A model generated the notes under the pieces. That model saw only the letters and a list, made by a program, of their open reading frames with translations. It did not search any database and had not been told where the DNA came from. This document shows positions 18,101 through 26,375 of a stretch of 64,000 nt of DNA, in pieces. A program made the translations under genes and the position numbers. The stretch lies in the NCBI RefSeq assembly GCF_001654455.1, contig NZ_CP015772.1:5208001-5272000 (forward strand), read 5' to 3'. This stretch comes from Niabella ginsenosidivorans. GTDB lineage: Bacteria; Bacteroidota; Bacteroidia; Chitinophagales; Chitinophagaceae. How positions within the stretch are numbered: position 1 is the stretch's first letter; every line of letters starts with the position of its first letter.

Positions 18101-20173
18101 GGCTTTGGGTATTCTGTTTATGAGCATATCAACAACGACATATTTTCCCAGCTGTGGGTCTATGCAGATGTGGAGCTGCCCGTAAAATATGTGGTATTAA
18201 AACTCCGTAACCTTGGCAGTCATCACAGGAAGCTATCTGCCACAGGCTATGTAGAATGGGTTTTGGGAGACGCGGTTCAAAAGAATAAGCTATTTGTAGT
18301 GGCAGACAAAGATCCGGTTACCAGTGTGCTTTTTGTCAGGAACCGCTATAATACTGCTTTTGCCGACAGGGTTGTTTTTTTTGATGTAGATGGTAATGAA
18401 AAAAGCCTGACTTGTGATCGTGTGGAATTTATCGGCAGGAACGGTTCCCTTGCCAATCCGGATGCAATGCTGCGCAAGCAGTTGTCCGGCAGAACCGGTG
18501 CGGGCCTTGATCCCTGCACTGCCTTACAGGTAATTGTAAACCTTCCTCCGGAGGAAGAACGGGAAGTGATCTTCAGGATCGGTGCCGGGAAGAATGAAGA
18601 AGAAACCAGAGCATTGGTTGAAAAAATAAAAGGTAGTGTTTTTGCTCATGAGGCACAATCAAAAGTACACAATCAATGGAATCATATTTTAAGTGCCGTT
18701 ACTGTTAAAACCCCGGATGATGCCATGAATGTGATCACCAATGGCTGGCTGGTATACCAGGCCCTTGCCTGCCGTGTTTGGGGAAGAAGCGGTTTTTACC
18801 AATCTGGTGGAGCCTTTGGTTTCCGCGATCAGTTACAGGATGTATTAGCATTGATGCATACAACGCCCCAGGTTACAAGGGAACAGATCGTACTGGCTGC
18901 TTCAAGACAGTTCCGGGAAGGTGATGTGCAGCACTGGTGGCACCCGCCTACAGGCCGCGGTGTGCGCACCCGGTGTTCTGATGACTACCTGTGGCTGCCT
19001 TATGTAACCGCCCGGTACATTACAGCAACGGGAGATACGGAAGTGCTGAACCAATATATTTCCTTTATTGACGGCCGTCCTCTGCGCCCGGATGAAGAAT
19101 CCTATTATGATTTACCTGTGTTCCTGAATCACTGGGAAACACTGTACAACCACTGCAAATATTCTATCCGTAACGGGCTCAGGTTCGGTGCAAACGGGTT
19201 GCCGCTGATTGGTTCCGGCGACTGGAATGATGGTATGGACAAAGTAGGTGCGGAGGGCAAGGGGGAAAGCGTTTGGCTGGCTTTTTTCCTGTATGATGTG
19301 CTCATCCATTTTGAAACGATTGCCAGGAACTATGGAGACAATGATTTCAGTGAACAATGCCGGACAGAAGCTGAAAAACTCAAAGAAAATATTCATAAAA
19401 ATGCATGGGATGGTGACTGGTACCGCCGGGCTTATTTTGATGACGGCACCCCGTTGGGCTCAAAGATCAACGAGGAATGCAAGATCGACGCCATTTCCCA
19501 AAGCTGGTCAGTATTGTCCGGCGGCGGCGAAGCGGAGAGAAGCGGGCAGGGTATGCGTTCCTTAAATGAATACCTGATTGACCGTAAGAACGGGGTCATC
19601 AAACTGCTCACGCCTCCCTTTGATCAATCAGATCTGTATCCCGGCTATATAAAAGGCTATGTGCCAGGAGTGCGTGAAAACGGAGGGCAATATACTCACG
19701 CGGCTATCTGGACCATTATGGCCTTTGCTGCTATGAAAGACAAAGCGCGTGTTTGGGAATTGTTCTCAATGGTGAACCCGGTGAATCATGCTTTGAATCC
19801 GGAACAGGTACAGCAATATAAAGTGGAACCTTATGTAATGGCTGCAGATGTGTATGGGGCTCCGCCCCACGAAGGCCGGGGAGGGTGGACCTGGTATACG
19901 GGTTCTGCGGGATGGACCTACCAGTTGGCTATTGGCTCCATTTTAGGCATTCAGCGTGTTAACGATCAACTGTACCTCAATCCCTGTATCCCTGATGAAT
20001 GGGCCGGCTATGAGCTCCGGTACCGTTTTGGCAATACGTTTTATCATCTGCACATAAAAAATATAAAAAAAGACGGAACTGTTCACTTTATTCAAAACGG
20101 AAATGCAGTGGCAGAAGCATTTATTAAACTGATAGATGACGGGCAGGAGCATCATGTAGAGGTAGAGATCTGA
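12191..20173 (+). CDS. ndvB: Cyclic beta-1,2-glucan synthase homologue (GT84 / glucoamylase-like / GH94), main part
   Basis: A 2660-residue inner-membrane enzyme. Residues about 1-170 continue the NdvB N-terminal region. Hydrophobic segments lie at about 190-245, 600-650 and 720-767. The GT84 catalytic part has DADTQLP (about 406), SHDLLEGSYVRSG (about 519) and RRHRWIRGDWQ (about 552). A middle domain of the PF10091 glucoamylase-like type, now associated with cyclisation, contains WSGSMFEYLMPQ (about 1170) and MPRGQSHAIIKSF (about 1297). Two GH94 supersandwich modules start near 1395 and 1897. The GH94 catalytic domain has GSGDWNDGMD (about 2340-2350). The family polymerises UDP-glucose into beta-1,2-glucan, trims it, and makes osmoregulated periplasmic glucans. 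The ATG 12191 is probably internal to the original protein. See the frameshift entry. Confidence 0.88.
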   Translation: MAKSHLNLDSAFVAEFIRRLQGKGQGLGMPLTWLEDRLVEAGTSSIELVSIENQKQASDQVSIRNSVESIRLIKSTDWRKFVESVSAVEKILRTDIDGIYEQMDFTTRDRYRHVVEWIGKYSRYEEYQVAQMAIDLAKESAEKNEAPRKHHVGYYLVHESGQKVLIKKSEMRITASHRFKKILKYNRLLSYVGSAIIITLLLNSWVGIHAWQHGAHSWWAAALGAAGFIALSQAIIILVNWISTIIVHPRPLPKMDFSEGIPESYSTLIAVPSMLTNIHGIDELVEELEVRYLANLEDNLYFALVTDFSDAPQEHMPQDEQLVTHAKKLIEDLNARYVREAGTGSKFFLFHRPRKWNAGENVWMGLERKRGKLAELNSFLRKTGHDDFSEIVGDTSSLNNIKYIITLDADTQLPREAAWKLIAAMAHPLNQPVISKHGTRVIDGYGILQPRASVTIPKTNSSYYAKMHSNDSGLDPYTQLVSDVYQDLFSEGSFVGKGIYDIDVFEQVLGNAFPPNRILSHDLLEGSYVRSGLLTDVELFEDYPETYWADISRRHRWIRGDWQIASWGTPIVPGRENKLKRNFISSLSRWKIWDNLRRSLVQPATVLFLIIGWAFVPQPQLWTLLLVAAWLLPLAATTLWQLLHRPESMSYRAHLGEVKDHITSGLIHLIFSVACLPFEAVKNLDAILRSNWRMLLSHRKLLQWTPSKVSGKKKKNLAEAYLYMWPSVLIPGGIIVLLFFFKVHALAVAAPILVLWLFGPAIAWWVSKPAERKITELSLKNRTTLRFYARKTWAYFEDFVIAADNWLPPDNYQEQPITSLAHRTSPTNIGLALLSNLSAYDFGYLSPQKLIERTGNTFKTLALMERYRGHFYNWYDTMSLVPLYPKYISMVDSGNFVAGLIVLKQGLDELQNEKILTVQHMAGLQDTLSVIKSTVDKKNVPSIEEMESIIYPLQEQAAFSIPKVFTAFRQLAEKTRALQTAKDISESTEATEWVNRFENQLQDLRDCMEQFCGWAHQLPLPDKFSMLRVLETFPSFKELLNYERTIPQLISEYTGLTNEEQELLNPLLEAVQTAAANAKAFLSVVVQQQNDCQEFAAIDYSFLYNKTQNLFHIGYNVSEDVADKSFYDMLASEARLGIYAAIAQGKIPQAAWFSLGRLVTNLGSDPVLLSWSGSMFEYLMPQMLMPVYENTLLERTSKGAVRNQISYGNKNNVPWGISESGYNLVDTSLHYQYQSFGVPGLGLKRGLANDLVIAPYATAMALMVDPSVAFDNLRTLSQKGFEGKYGFYEAIDYTPSRMPRGQSHAIIKSFMVHHLGMSFLSFAYVLLDKKMQERFQRDPQFQSALLLLQEKAPRTTNFYSHTEEEGDRQTISHESHMRVLTTPNTPVPEVQLLSNGRYCLVISNSGGGYSRWKNIALYRWREDSTLDNWGVFCYIKDLQTGEFWSNTYQPTLKKSKTYETIFSQGHVEFRRTDGPIETKTDVVVSPEDDVEIRRITIANRSSSVKTIEVTSYCEVVITDQAADEAHPAFSNLFVQTAIEENQNAILCSRRPRAKNETPPWMFHTLILQGTKSEEISYETDRMRFIGRGQSIANPAALQQNGVLSGTQGSVLDPIASVRYKITLKPRQYVTVDLMLGIAESKEQCAGLLMKYQDRYIRNRVFELAWTHSQVLLHQINATEVEAQLYNSIAGSIIYANSNFRAAPSVIESNLKGQSGLWSYAISGDLPIVLVRVKDSDNIDLVKQLIKAHSYWALKGLKVDLVIWNDDFGSYRQVFHDQIIGFITATSGGVLDQPGGIFVRAGDQISNEDRILFQTVARLIFDDEKGTLAEQVLKKKSPKGLPAAFTAQPQDFETDPSKTVTLPDGLLFNNGTGGFTQDGKEYILITDQQRKSPAPWCNIIANREVGSMLSESGSAYTWVENAQSFRLTPWQNDPVSDKCGEAWYIRDEESGTFWSPTPLPKPGRNAYITRHGFGYSVYEHINNDIFSQLWVYADVELPVKYVVLKLRNLGSHHRKLSATGYVEWVLGDAVQKNKLFVVADKDPVTSVLFVRNRYNTAFADRVVFFDVDGNEKSLTCDRVEFIGRNGSLANPDAMLRKQLSGRTGAGLDPCTALQVIVNLPPEEEREVIFRIGAGKNEEETRALVEKIKGSVFAHEAQSKVHNQWNHILSAVTVKTPDDAMNVITNGWLVYQALACRVWGRSGFYQSGGAFGFRDQLQDVLALMHTTPQVTREQIVLAASRQFREGDVQHWWHPPTGRGVRTRCSDDYLWLPYVTARYITATGDTEVLNQYISFIDGRPLRPDEESYYDLPVFLNHWETLYNHCKYSIRNGLRFGANGLPLIGSGDWNDGMDKVGAEGKGESVWLAFFLYDVLIHFETIARNYGDNDFSEQCRTEAEKLKENIHKNAWDGDWYRRAYFDDGTPLGSKINEECKIDAISQSWSVLSGGGEAERSGQGMRSLNEYLIDRKNGVIKLLTPPFDQSDLYPGYIKGYVPGVRENGGQYTHAAIWTIMAFAAMKDKARVWELFSMVNPVNHALNPEQVQQYKVEPYVMAADVYGAPPHEGRGGWTWYTGSAGWTYQLAIGSILGIQRVNDQLYLNPCIPDEWAGYELRYRFGNTFYHLHIKNIKKDGTVHFIQNGNAVAEAFIKLIDDGQEHHVEVEI

Positions 20174-20320
20174 TGGTAGTGTGTAAAGCAGTGCCGGCTC
20201 CGGCAGACAATATCCTTTCCTGTGGGGTATTATGATGTTTGCCCTGCAATTTGTCTGTTAGCGATTTTATACCGGCTTGCTAAAGAGGCTGAATAGTCAG
20301 GATAATTTAAGAGGGATAAG

Positions 20321-20328
20321 TATTTTCG
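20321..20328 (+). promoter_or_regulatory. Possible -7 element (TATTTTCG) of the alpha-galactosidase gene
   Basis: TATTTTCG is close to the TAnnTTTG consensus and lies 28 bp upstream of ATG 20357. No clear -33 TTG is visible. Confidence 0.35.
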
Positions 20329-20356
20329 TATAATAAGGCTTTTAAAAAATAAGAGT

Positions 20357-22564
20357 ATGTACTACCTAGGAACAATAATGACGGTTGCCCTGCTTTTTTT
20401 CTTTGCTATAACGCGCACCAATGCCCAGAAAACCACGATCCCTGTAGAAACAGAACATGTGGCAGTTGTATTGCAAACTGATAAAGACCATCATCTGAAA
20501 ATCATTCATACCGGCAAAACGCTGGCTGCAAAAACAGAGTATGAGCTGGCTGCTTCGGCCTATCATTTATCCGGGCCGGGGATCGGCTCCAATAATAATG
20601 CCTTTACAGCCGCCGGAACGGATAATAATTTTGTAGAACCGGCTATTGCTGTGGTACACGCAGACGGAAATAACTCCCTGGATCTCCGTTATGAAAAAAA
20701 TACGGTAACCACTACCCCCGATGGTGCCACACTGACCACCGTTACGTTAAAAGATGCTGTTTATCCTTTTTATGTAGACCTGTTCTTTAAAGCCTGGAAA
20801 AAAGAAGACGTTATTGAACAATGGAGTGGCATCCGTCATACAGAAAAAGGCAATGTGCTGTTAAATAAATATGCATCCGCCAATCTGTACTTTTTTGGGA
20901 AGGATTATTACCTCACCAGCTATAACGGGGAGTGGGCAAAAGAAATGCAGCCGGAACTGACACAGCTAAAACAGGGCATGCATACCATTGAATCAAGACT
21001 GGGAACCAGAGAAAACCTCATAGGCTCTCCCAATTTTATGCTGGCGATGGACCATCCGGCTACCGAAACAACCGGAACCGTCTTATTGGGGCAATTAGCC
21101 TGGAATGGTAATTATTCCATCCAGCTGGAAACGGATGCGCATAAAAAGATGCACCTGGTAGCCGGCATCAATCCTTACCAGTCTGCTTACCAGTTAAAGC
21201 CCGGCACTCCTTTTGAAACACCCCGTTTTGTTTATACCCTTTCCTTCAACGGTACCGGCACCGGTAGCCGCAACCTGCAAAGCTGGTTAAGAGATCATCA
21301 GTTGCTGGATGGTAAAGGAGAGCGCTTTACTTTATTAAATAACTGGGAAGCCACTTATTTTGATTTTGACCAGGAAAAACTGGCAGGCCTATTTAAAGGA
21401 GCCAAAGACCTGGGCGTGGATCTGTTCCTTTTAGATGATGGCTGGTTTGGCAATAAGTATCCGAGAAATAATGATAAGGCCGGATTGGGTGACTGGCAGG
21501 AGAATAAAAAGAAACTGCCGGATGGGATTCCCTACCTGGTAGAAGAAGCTGGTAAGCAAGGCGTGAAATTTGGTATCTGGATCGAGCCGGAGATGGTGAA
21601 CCCCAAAAGCGAGTTATATGAAAAGCACCTGGATTGGGTATTGCGTGAGGAACAGCGGCCGGAGATCTATTTCCGTAACCAACTGGTGCTGGATCTGACC
21701 AACCCGGAAGTACAGGATTTTGTTTTCGGCATTGTTGACAATTTGTTTAAGAAGAACCCGAAGCTCGCTTTTATAAAATGGGATTGTAATTCGCCCGTTT
21801 TTAACGGACATTCCAGATACCTGGAGAAAAACAAAATACCCCAATCGCATTTATGGGTAGAGTATACCCGCGGACTGGAAAAAGTACTACAGCGCATCCG
21901 TGCCAAATATCCGAAAGTGCCCATGATGCTTTGCTCCGGCGGTGGTGGCAGAACCGATTATGGCCTGCTGAAATATTTTACGGAATTCTGGCTAAGCGAT
22001 GACACCGATCCGCTGGAACGCGTATTTATCCAATGGAATTATTCCTATTATTATCCTGCCATTACCATGTGCAATCACGTAACCGAATGGGGCAAGCAAC
22101 CGCTGAAATACAGGGTAGACGTAGCTTCTATGGGGAAACTGGGTTTTGATATCAAAGCCAATGAGCTAAAACCGGAAGATATGGCTTTCTGCAAAGAAGC
22201 CATTAAAAACTACAACGGGTTTAAGGATATTGTATGGCATGGAGACCTGTACCGGTTAAAAGATCCCTATGAAACAGACATTGCTTCCCTGCTGTTTTTG
22301 AACAGGGAGCAGACAAAAGGCATCGTTTTTAATTATTTAACCAACTGGCGGTATGTTGGTGATCCTGCTCTGGATCCGGTAAAATTCCAGGGACTGGATC
22401 CCAATAAGCAATACCGCATAAAAGAACTGAATCTTTACGGCGGTCAGAAATCCACTATTGATACCAAAAAAACCTACAGTGGCGACTATTTAATGAACAT
22501 AGGCTTTAACCCGAATGTATCGCTGCGCCGGTCCAGTGTAGTGTTAAGCATTGAAGCGATTTAG
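20357..22564 (+). CDS. Alpha-galactosidase, glycoside hydrolase family 36, exported
   Basis: A 735-residue protein with a signal peptide ending near TRTNAQ. The N-terminal beta-supersandwich (about 25-310) precedes a TIM barrel. Family 36 landmarks are LLDDGWFGNKYP (about 360), GIWIEPEMVNP (about 395), FIKWDCNSP with the nucleophile Asp (about 476), MLCSGGGGRTDYG (about 517) and WLSDDTDPLER with the acid/base Asp (about 548). GH36 enzymes remove terminal alpha-1,6-galactose from raffinose-type sugars and galactomannan. Export suggests action in the periplasm. It follows the beta-glucan synthase on the same strand after a 183-bp spacer with a separate promoter candidate, so it is likely an independent unit. 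Confidence 0.92.
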   Translation: MYYLGTIMTVALLFFFAITRTNAQKTTIPVETEHVAVVLQTDKDHHLKIIHTGKTLAAKTEYELAASAYHLSGPGIGSNNNAFTAAGTDNNFVEPAIAVVHADGNNSLDLRYEKNTVTTTPDGATLTTVTLKDAVYPFYVDLFFKAWKKEDVIEQWSGIRHTEKGNVLLNKYASANLYFFGKDYYLTSYNGEWAKEMQPELTQLKQGMHTIESRLGTRENLIGSPNFMLAMDHPATETTGTVLLGQLAWNGNYSIQLETDAHKKMHLVAGINPYQSAYQLKPGTPFETPRFVYTLSFNGTGTGSRNLQSWLRDHQLLDGKGERFTLLNNWEATYFDFDQEKLAGLFKGAKDLGVDLFLLDDGWFGNKYPRNNDKAGLGDWQENKKKLPDGIPYLVEEAGKQGVKFGIWIEPEMVNPKSELYEKHLDWVLREEQRPEIYFRNQLVLDLTNPEVQDFVFGIVDNLFKKNPKLAFIKWDCNSPVFNGHSRYLEKNKIPQSHLWVEYTRGLEKVLQRIRAKYPKVPMMLCSGGGGRTDYGLLKYFTEFWLSDDTDPLERVFIQWNYSYYYPAITMCNHVTEWGKQPLKYRVDVASMGKLGFDIKANELKPEDMAFCKEAIKNYNGFKDIVWHGDLYRLKDPYETDIASLLFLNREQTKGIVFNYLTNWRYVGDPALDPVKFQGLDPNKQYRIKELNLYGGQKSTIDTKKTYSGDYLMNIGFNPNVSLRRSSVVLSIEAI

Positions 22565-22935
22565 CGGGAAGCTATAAGTAAAAACTAAAAGTTGAGCACA
22601 AGAAATTTATTTCAATAAGCAATGCCGTGCTGAGCTTGCCAAAGCATGGGTCCATTGTAAAATCACTCTTCGTCATGCTGCCAATGACAGATGTGTTATT
22701 GTATTGAAAATCAATGCTTCTTATTGTTATACCGTTCCGATAGTTCGGAATTGTTTTGGCATCTATCTATCACTCCCTGGACCCTGAACAGGAGTAGACC
22801 CTGAAATACCCCGAACATTCGGGGCAGGGTGACCATAAGCGTATTTGTCATCACCTCATCCGAACTTTCGGATGATTAGGCCCCTATAGAAAACTCAGAG
22901 TGACATTATTTTTGGACCGTTCCGTGCTTTCACTG
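22565..22935. repeat. Noncoding spacer with fragments of dispersed palindromic repeats
   Basis: No credible gene. It contains three related inverted repeats: TTCCGA-TAGT-TCGGAA (22735-22750), CCCCGAA-CA-TTCGGGG (22809-22824) and TCATCCGAA-CT-TTCGGATGA (22856-22875), all sharing a CCGAA/TTCGG-like core. It also has pieces of the type GTCATGCTG... (22674), GTGCTGAGCTTG... (22626) and CTCAGAGTGACATT (22894 onward), which look like decayed copies of Bacteroidota intergenic REP-like elements. The spacer runs on without a gene to 23147, and nothing else is evident. Confidence 0.6.
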
Positions 22936-23147
22936 ACGTGGTTTGTGTTCGTACAAACCCAATCAACGCTGTATTATATATTATAGTTACCGTAAAACAG
23001 GCAAAAAATACCGTACTCTTACGGTACTTTTCAGCCGGAGCATTGCTGTACTTTGTACAGGAAATAAAAAAGGCCCCGGCCTCCCTGAACAATCATAATC
23101 ATCAATGGTACCGGGGCAATACCTGTAAAATAGATAAATCAGCCATC

Positions 23148-23279
23148 ATGTCTGTTAAGAACGAATTACAGCTTAAGCATAGAAAGAACGGATACCTGCA
23201 ATTCCTGGGAATCTTTTTCATCTGCGGCGTTGGGATCACCGTATTGCTTTTTATTTATATGCTGTTGCAGCTGGTATAA
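23148..23279 (+). CDS. Small single-span membrane protein, hypothetical
   Basis: A 43-residue reading frame: a basic N-terminus (MSVKNELQLKHRKNGYLQ) followed by one hydrophobic segment (FLGIFFICGVGITVLLFIYM). That is the expected layout for a small inner-membrane protein with the N-terminus inside. The frame is open further upstream, but that part reads through an inverted repeat (GGCCCCGG at 23073, CCGGGGC at 23111) and looks untranslated. No family recognised. It lies 11 bp before the convergent SgcJ/EcaC gene. Confidence 0.5.
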   Translation: MSVKNELQLKHRKNGYLQFLGIFFICGVGITVLLFIYMLLQLV

Positions 23280-23290
23280 ATAAGATCGGG

Positions 23291-23767
23291 TCAGGTATTT
23301 TTAAACTGCCCGTAATTCACGGCGGTTACACGCCCATCCGGGGTCCTTACAAAGGTTTCCATACCATCCAATACCTCTGTATTTTGCGCCGCATGGCACA
23401 TCCAGCGGTCGCCCTCTTTTTTTACCACAAACAGGAAAAGCGTCTTCCTTGTTTGTGGTTGCAGACCGCTATTCAGAGGTGTTTGATCCGTCAGCCGCAT
23501 ACGGGCATGCACAAAAGCAATCGATTCACTAAGGTAATGTACCTTTGTGCTTGTCAGCTCCAGGTGCGATCGGTTAAAGATCACTTTCAGCCCATAATCA
23601 TGCGCCTTAAAAATCGCCTCCCTGCTATGCCACCAAAGACCGGTCACGTTTATAAATTCAGCATCTTTAACAAACAGTTCCGCCAGCTTTCCTGCATCAT
23701 ACCGGTTCCAGGCTGCTGCAAACAATTGCGGTACGCTTCCGGGTTGGCTTAAATCAATTGCATCCAT
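23291..23767 (-). CDS. SgcJ/EcaC-family (SnoaL/NTF2-like) protein
   Basis: A 158-residue protein of the NTF2-like fold: 'VPQLFAAAWNRYDAGKLAELFVKDAEFINVTGLWWHSREAIFKAH' is the characteristic N-terminus and 'SIAFVHARMRLT...RKTLFLFVVKKEGDRWMCHAAQNTEV' the sheet region of the SgcJ/EcaC group. Members are usually small cytoplasmic proteins of unknown substrate, sometimes isomerase-like or ligand-binding. No signal peptide. It is divergent from the S9 peptidase gene with about 75 bp between the starts. Confidence 0.78.
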   Translation of the reverse strand: MDAIDLSQPGSVPQLFAAAWNRYDAGKLAELFVKDAEFINVTGLWWHSREAIFKAHDYGLKVIFNRSHLELTSTKVHYLSESIAFVHARMRLTDQTPLNSGLQPQTRKTLFLFVVKKEGDRWMCHAAQNTEVLDGMETFVRTPDGRVTAVNYGQFKNT

Positions 23768-23807
23768 GATACGTGCTTTTTTATAATGACTTTCCCCGGA
23801 AATTTAC

Positions 23808-23815
23808 TACATTCG
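23808..23815 (+). promoter_or_regulatory. Possible -7 element (TACATTCG) of the S9 peptidase gene
   Basis: TACATTCG is near TAnnTTTG and lies 27 bp upstream of ATG 23843. There is no clear -33 TTG. Confidence 0.35.
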
Positions 23816-23842
23816 GCACAGTCATACCAAAATCTCCCAAAA

Positions 23843-26242
23843 ATGAACAAAAGCTTATTCTTCTTTTTCTTTTCCTTTTGCATTTTTACCAAAATAACCG
23901 CCCAGGACAATATCCCCTACCAGAAGCCCCCCGCTGTTATTGAAAAATTATTACTCGCCACCTTCAATCCCGGTGTCAGTTTTAACGACGATGGTTCCTG
24001 GATGGTCCTCATGCAGCGCAGCGCCGGTCCCACTGTGGAAGACCTCGCGCAGCCGGAGCTCCGGATCGCCGGGCTGCGTATTAATCCCGCCAATTTCAGT
24101 CCCAGCAGGGGCAGCTATTATACCGGCCTCACGTTAAAAAATGTGGGCACCGGAAAAGAAGTTGCCATTAGCGGACTACCGGAGCCATTAAGAGCCTCCT
24201 CTGTTTCCTGGAACCGCGCGGGTGATAAACTGGCCTTCCTGCAGGAAACGCGAACCGCCATCGACCTTTACGTGGTAGACGTAAAAACTGCGAAGGCGGT
24301 TAAAATAAACCGCACGCCGCTCAACACGGCCACCGGCAATGATTTCAGCTGGTGGGACAATGACCGGCTGCTCTATCAGGCAACCACGGCCGCTCCCTCG
24401 GCCATGCCCCAAAAGCCCGCTGCACCGGACGGACCGGTGATCCAGCAGAACCTGGGTAAAGTGGCCGCCTCCCGCACCTACCAGGATCTCATCAAAAACA
24501 AATATGATGAAGCCCTGTTCCGCTTTTTCGCCACATCACAACTCTTGCTCAACAACGGCGGTATGGAAACGCCCATCGGAAAGCCGGACCTGTATGCTTC
24601 TATCCAGCTTTCGCCTGATAAAAATTATTTACTGGTAGAGCGCCTCACCGGTGATCTTTCTTATCTGGTGCCTTATTATGGCTTTGCCTCCACCATTGAA
24701 GTGTGGGACGCCCAAGGCACACTGGTAAAAACCATCGCAAAAATTCCTTCCTCGGAGCTTGCACCCAGTGGCTTTGATAATGTACTGAACGCACCGCGCG
24801 CTCATAACTGGATCGCTACAAAACCCGCCACGCTGGGCTGGATAGAGCCGCTGGACAGTGGCTTTATCAAACACAATGTGCCCAATCACGATCAGTATGT
24901 AACCCTCGATGCGCCTTTTACCGCCACGCCGCAAACCGTCGTGGCCACGCCCATGCGCCTGTACAATGTCAGCTTTGTTAATAAGGATATGGCACTGGTA
25001 ACCCAGGGCTCTTTTGCACAGCAAAAACGCATCTGGCAGCGGCTGGATCTGCAAACCAGAACGCTCACCATTCTTGACGATCGCAGCACCAATGATGCCT
25101 ATAATAACCCTGGCACACCATTCACCGTAAGGAACGAATACGGGCGCCTGGTACCGCTCATCTACCAGAAAACAAAATTCATCATGAACGCGCAGGGCGC
25201 TTCGCCCAAAGGCGATTATCCCTTCGTAGGCACTTTTGATTTTACATCTTTAAAAAAGGAAAAACTGTGGCAGGCAAAAGACCCGTATTATGAAGTGCCG
25301 GTAAAACTGCTGCCACAACACAAAGGACTGGCCTTTGTGACCAGCCGCCAGAGCAATACCCAGCCGCCCAATTATTTTATTATAACCGGTAAAAAAGAAA
25401 CGCCCCTTACCAGCTTCCCGGATCCGCAACCGGAGCTGCGCGATCTTAAAAAAGAAAAAGTCACCTATACCCGCAGGGATGGCATTCAGCTTACGGCCAA
25501 TGTATATGTGTCAAAAAACTACGATCCGGCAAAGGATGGCAAGCTGCCGGTGATTATTGTGGCCTACCCGCGTGAGTATAAACAGGCTTCCGATGCGGCC
25601 CAGGTGCGCGGCAGCAAAAACACGTTCACACAAATCAACTACGGCAGCTTTGTGTTCTTTGCACTGGAAGGGTATGCCATTATGGACAATGCCGAGTTTC
25701 CCATTGTGGGCGAGGGTAGCAAGTACCCCAACGATAATTTTGTAGAGCAACTGGCGTGGAACGCCAAAGCCGCCATCGACAAAATTGCTTCCATGGGCAT
25801 TGGAGATAGTACGCGCGTGGCCGTTGCAGGCCATAGTTATGGTGCGTTTATGACGGCCAATTTACTGGCACATACCCACCTGTTTAAAGCAGGCATTGCG
25901 CGCAGCGGGGCCTACAACCGCACCCTTACCCCGTTTGGGTTTCAGAACGAGGAGCGTACCTACTGGCAGGCGCCACAGGTGTACAACCGTATGAGCCCCT
26001 TTAGCTATGCAGATAAAATAAAAACGCCGCTGTTGCTCATCCACGGCGAAGCGGATAACAATCCCGGCACCTTCCCCATCCAGAGCGAGCGGCTCTTTAA
26101 CGCCATTAAGGGGCACGGCGGCACCGTACGTTTTGTGCAATTGCCCTTTGAAGCGCACGGCTATGCCGCCAAAGAAAATCTCCTGCACCTGCTTTGGGAG
26201 GAATACCAGTGGCTGGAAAAATATGTAAAAAAAGAAAAATAA
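23843..26242 (+). CDS. S9-family serine peptidase, glutamyl-endopeptidase-like, exported
   Basis: A 799-residue exported peptidase. The start ATG 23843 gives MNKSLFFFFFSFCIFTKITAQ, a signal peptide. An N-terminal beta-propeller-like region (to about 520) is followed by an alpha/beta-hydrolase domain: VAYPREYKQASD (about 575), nucleophile GHSYGAF (about 664), acid GEADNNPG (about 735) and EAHGYAAK with the His (about 770). The YPREY and NGE/D-rich pattern fits the S9D group of glutamyl endopeptidases. The likely role is peptide breakdown in the periplasm. The gene uses many more C- and G-ending codons than its neighbours, visible for example around 24000-24250 and 25880-26160. Confidence 0.85.
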   Translation: MNKSLFFFFFSFCIFTKITAQDNIPYQKPPAVIEKLLLATFNPGVSFNDDGSWMVLMQRSAGPTVEDLAQPELRIAGLRINPANFSPSRGSYYTGLTLKNVGTGKEVAISGLPEPLRASSVSWNRAGDKLAFLQETRTAIDLYVVDVKTAKAVKINRTPLNTATGNDFSWWDNDRLLYQATTAAPSAMPQKPAAPDGPVIQQNLGKVAASRTYQDLIKNKYDEALFRFFATSQLLLNNGGMETPIGKPDLYASIQLSPDKNYLLVERLTGDLSYLVPYYGFASTIEVWDAQGTLVKTIAKIPSSELAPSGFDNVLNAPRAHNWIATKPATLGWIEPLDSGFIKHNVPNHDQYVTLDAPFTATPQTVVATPMRLYNVSFVNKDMALVTQGSFAQQKRIWQRLDLQTRTLTILDDRSTNDAYNNPGTPFTVRNEYGRLVPLIYQKTKFIMNAQGASPKGDYPFVGTFDFTSLKKEKLWQAKDPYYEVPVKLLPQHKGLAFVTSRQSNTQPPNYFIITGKKETPLTSFPDPQPELRDLKKEKVTYTRRDGIQLTANVYVSKNYDPAKDGKLPVIIVAYPREYKQASDAAQVRGSKNTFTQINYGSFVFFALEGYAIMDNAEFPIVGEGSKYPNDNFVEQLAWNAKAAIDKIASMGIGDSTRVAVAGHSYGAFMTANLLAHTHLFKAGIARSGAYNRTLTPFGFQNEERTYWQAPQVYNRMSPFSYADKIKTPLLLIHGEADNNPGTFPIQSERLFNAIKGHGGTVRFVQLPFEAHGYAAKENLLHLLWEEYQWLEKYVKKEK

Positions 26243-26251
26243 TTTTTTGGG

Positions 26252-26340
26252 GCTGTCGGCTGTAGTGCCCGTGGCATCAGCAGTTCCGGCTGCCCATCGG
26301 CTACGGGCCATAAAACCTTCGCTACAGACAGCTTTTGTTT
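26252..26340 (+). terminator. Long nested stem-loop after the S9 peptidase gene
   Basis: An outer stem GCTGTC/GACAGC (26252-26257 with 26327-26332), a second pairing TGTAG/CTACA, and an inner pair GCCCGT/ACGGGC (26267-26272 with 26303-26308) are followed by TTTTGTTT. It begins 10 bp after the peptidase stop. Function as a terminator is likely. Confidence 0.6.
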
Positions 26341-26375
26341 CATTCGCAAGCGTTTATAAATGCCTGTATCTTTTT

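Noticed and set aside
23041-23140. A leader-peptide attenuator (Asn-His-Asn-His codons inside an inverted repeat) upstream of the small membrane protein
   Set aside because: The downstream gene is not an amino-acid biosynthesis gene, the stem is short relative to its 30-base loop and there is no T run.
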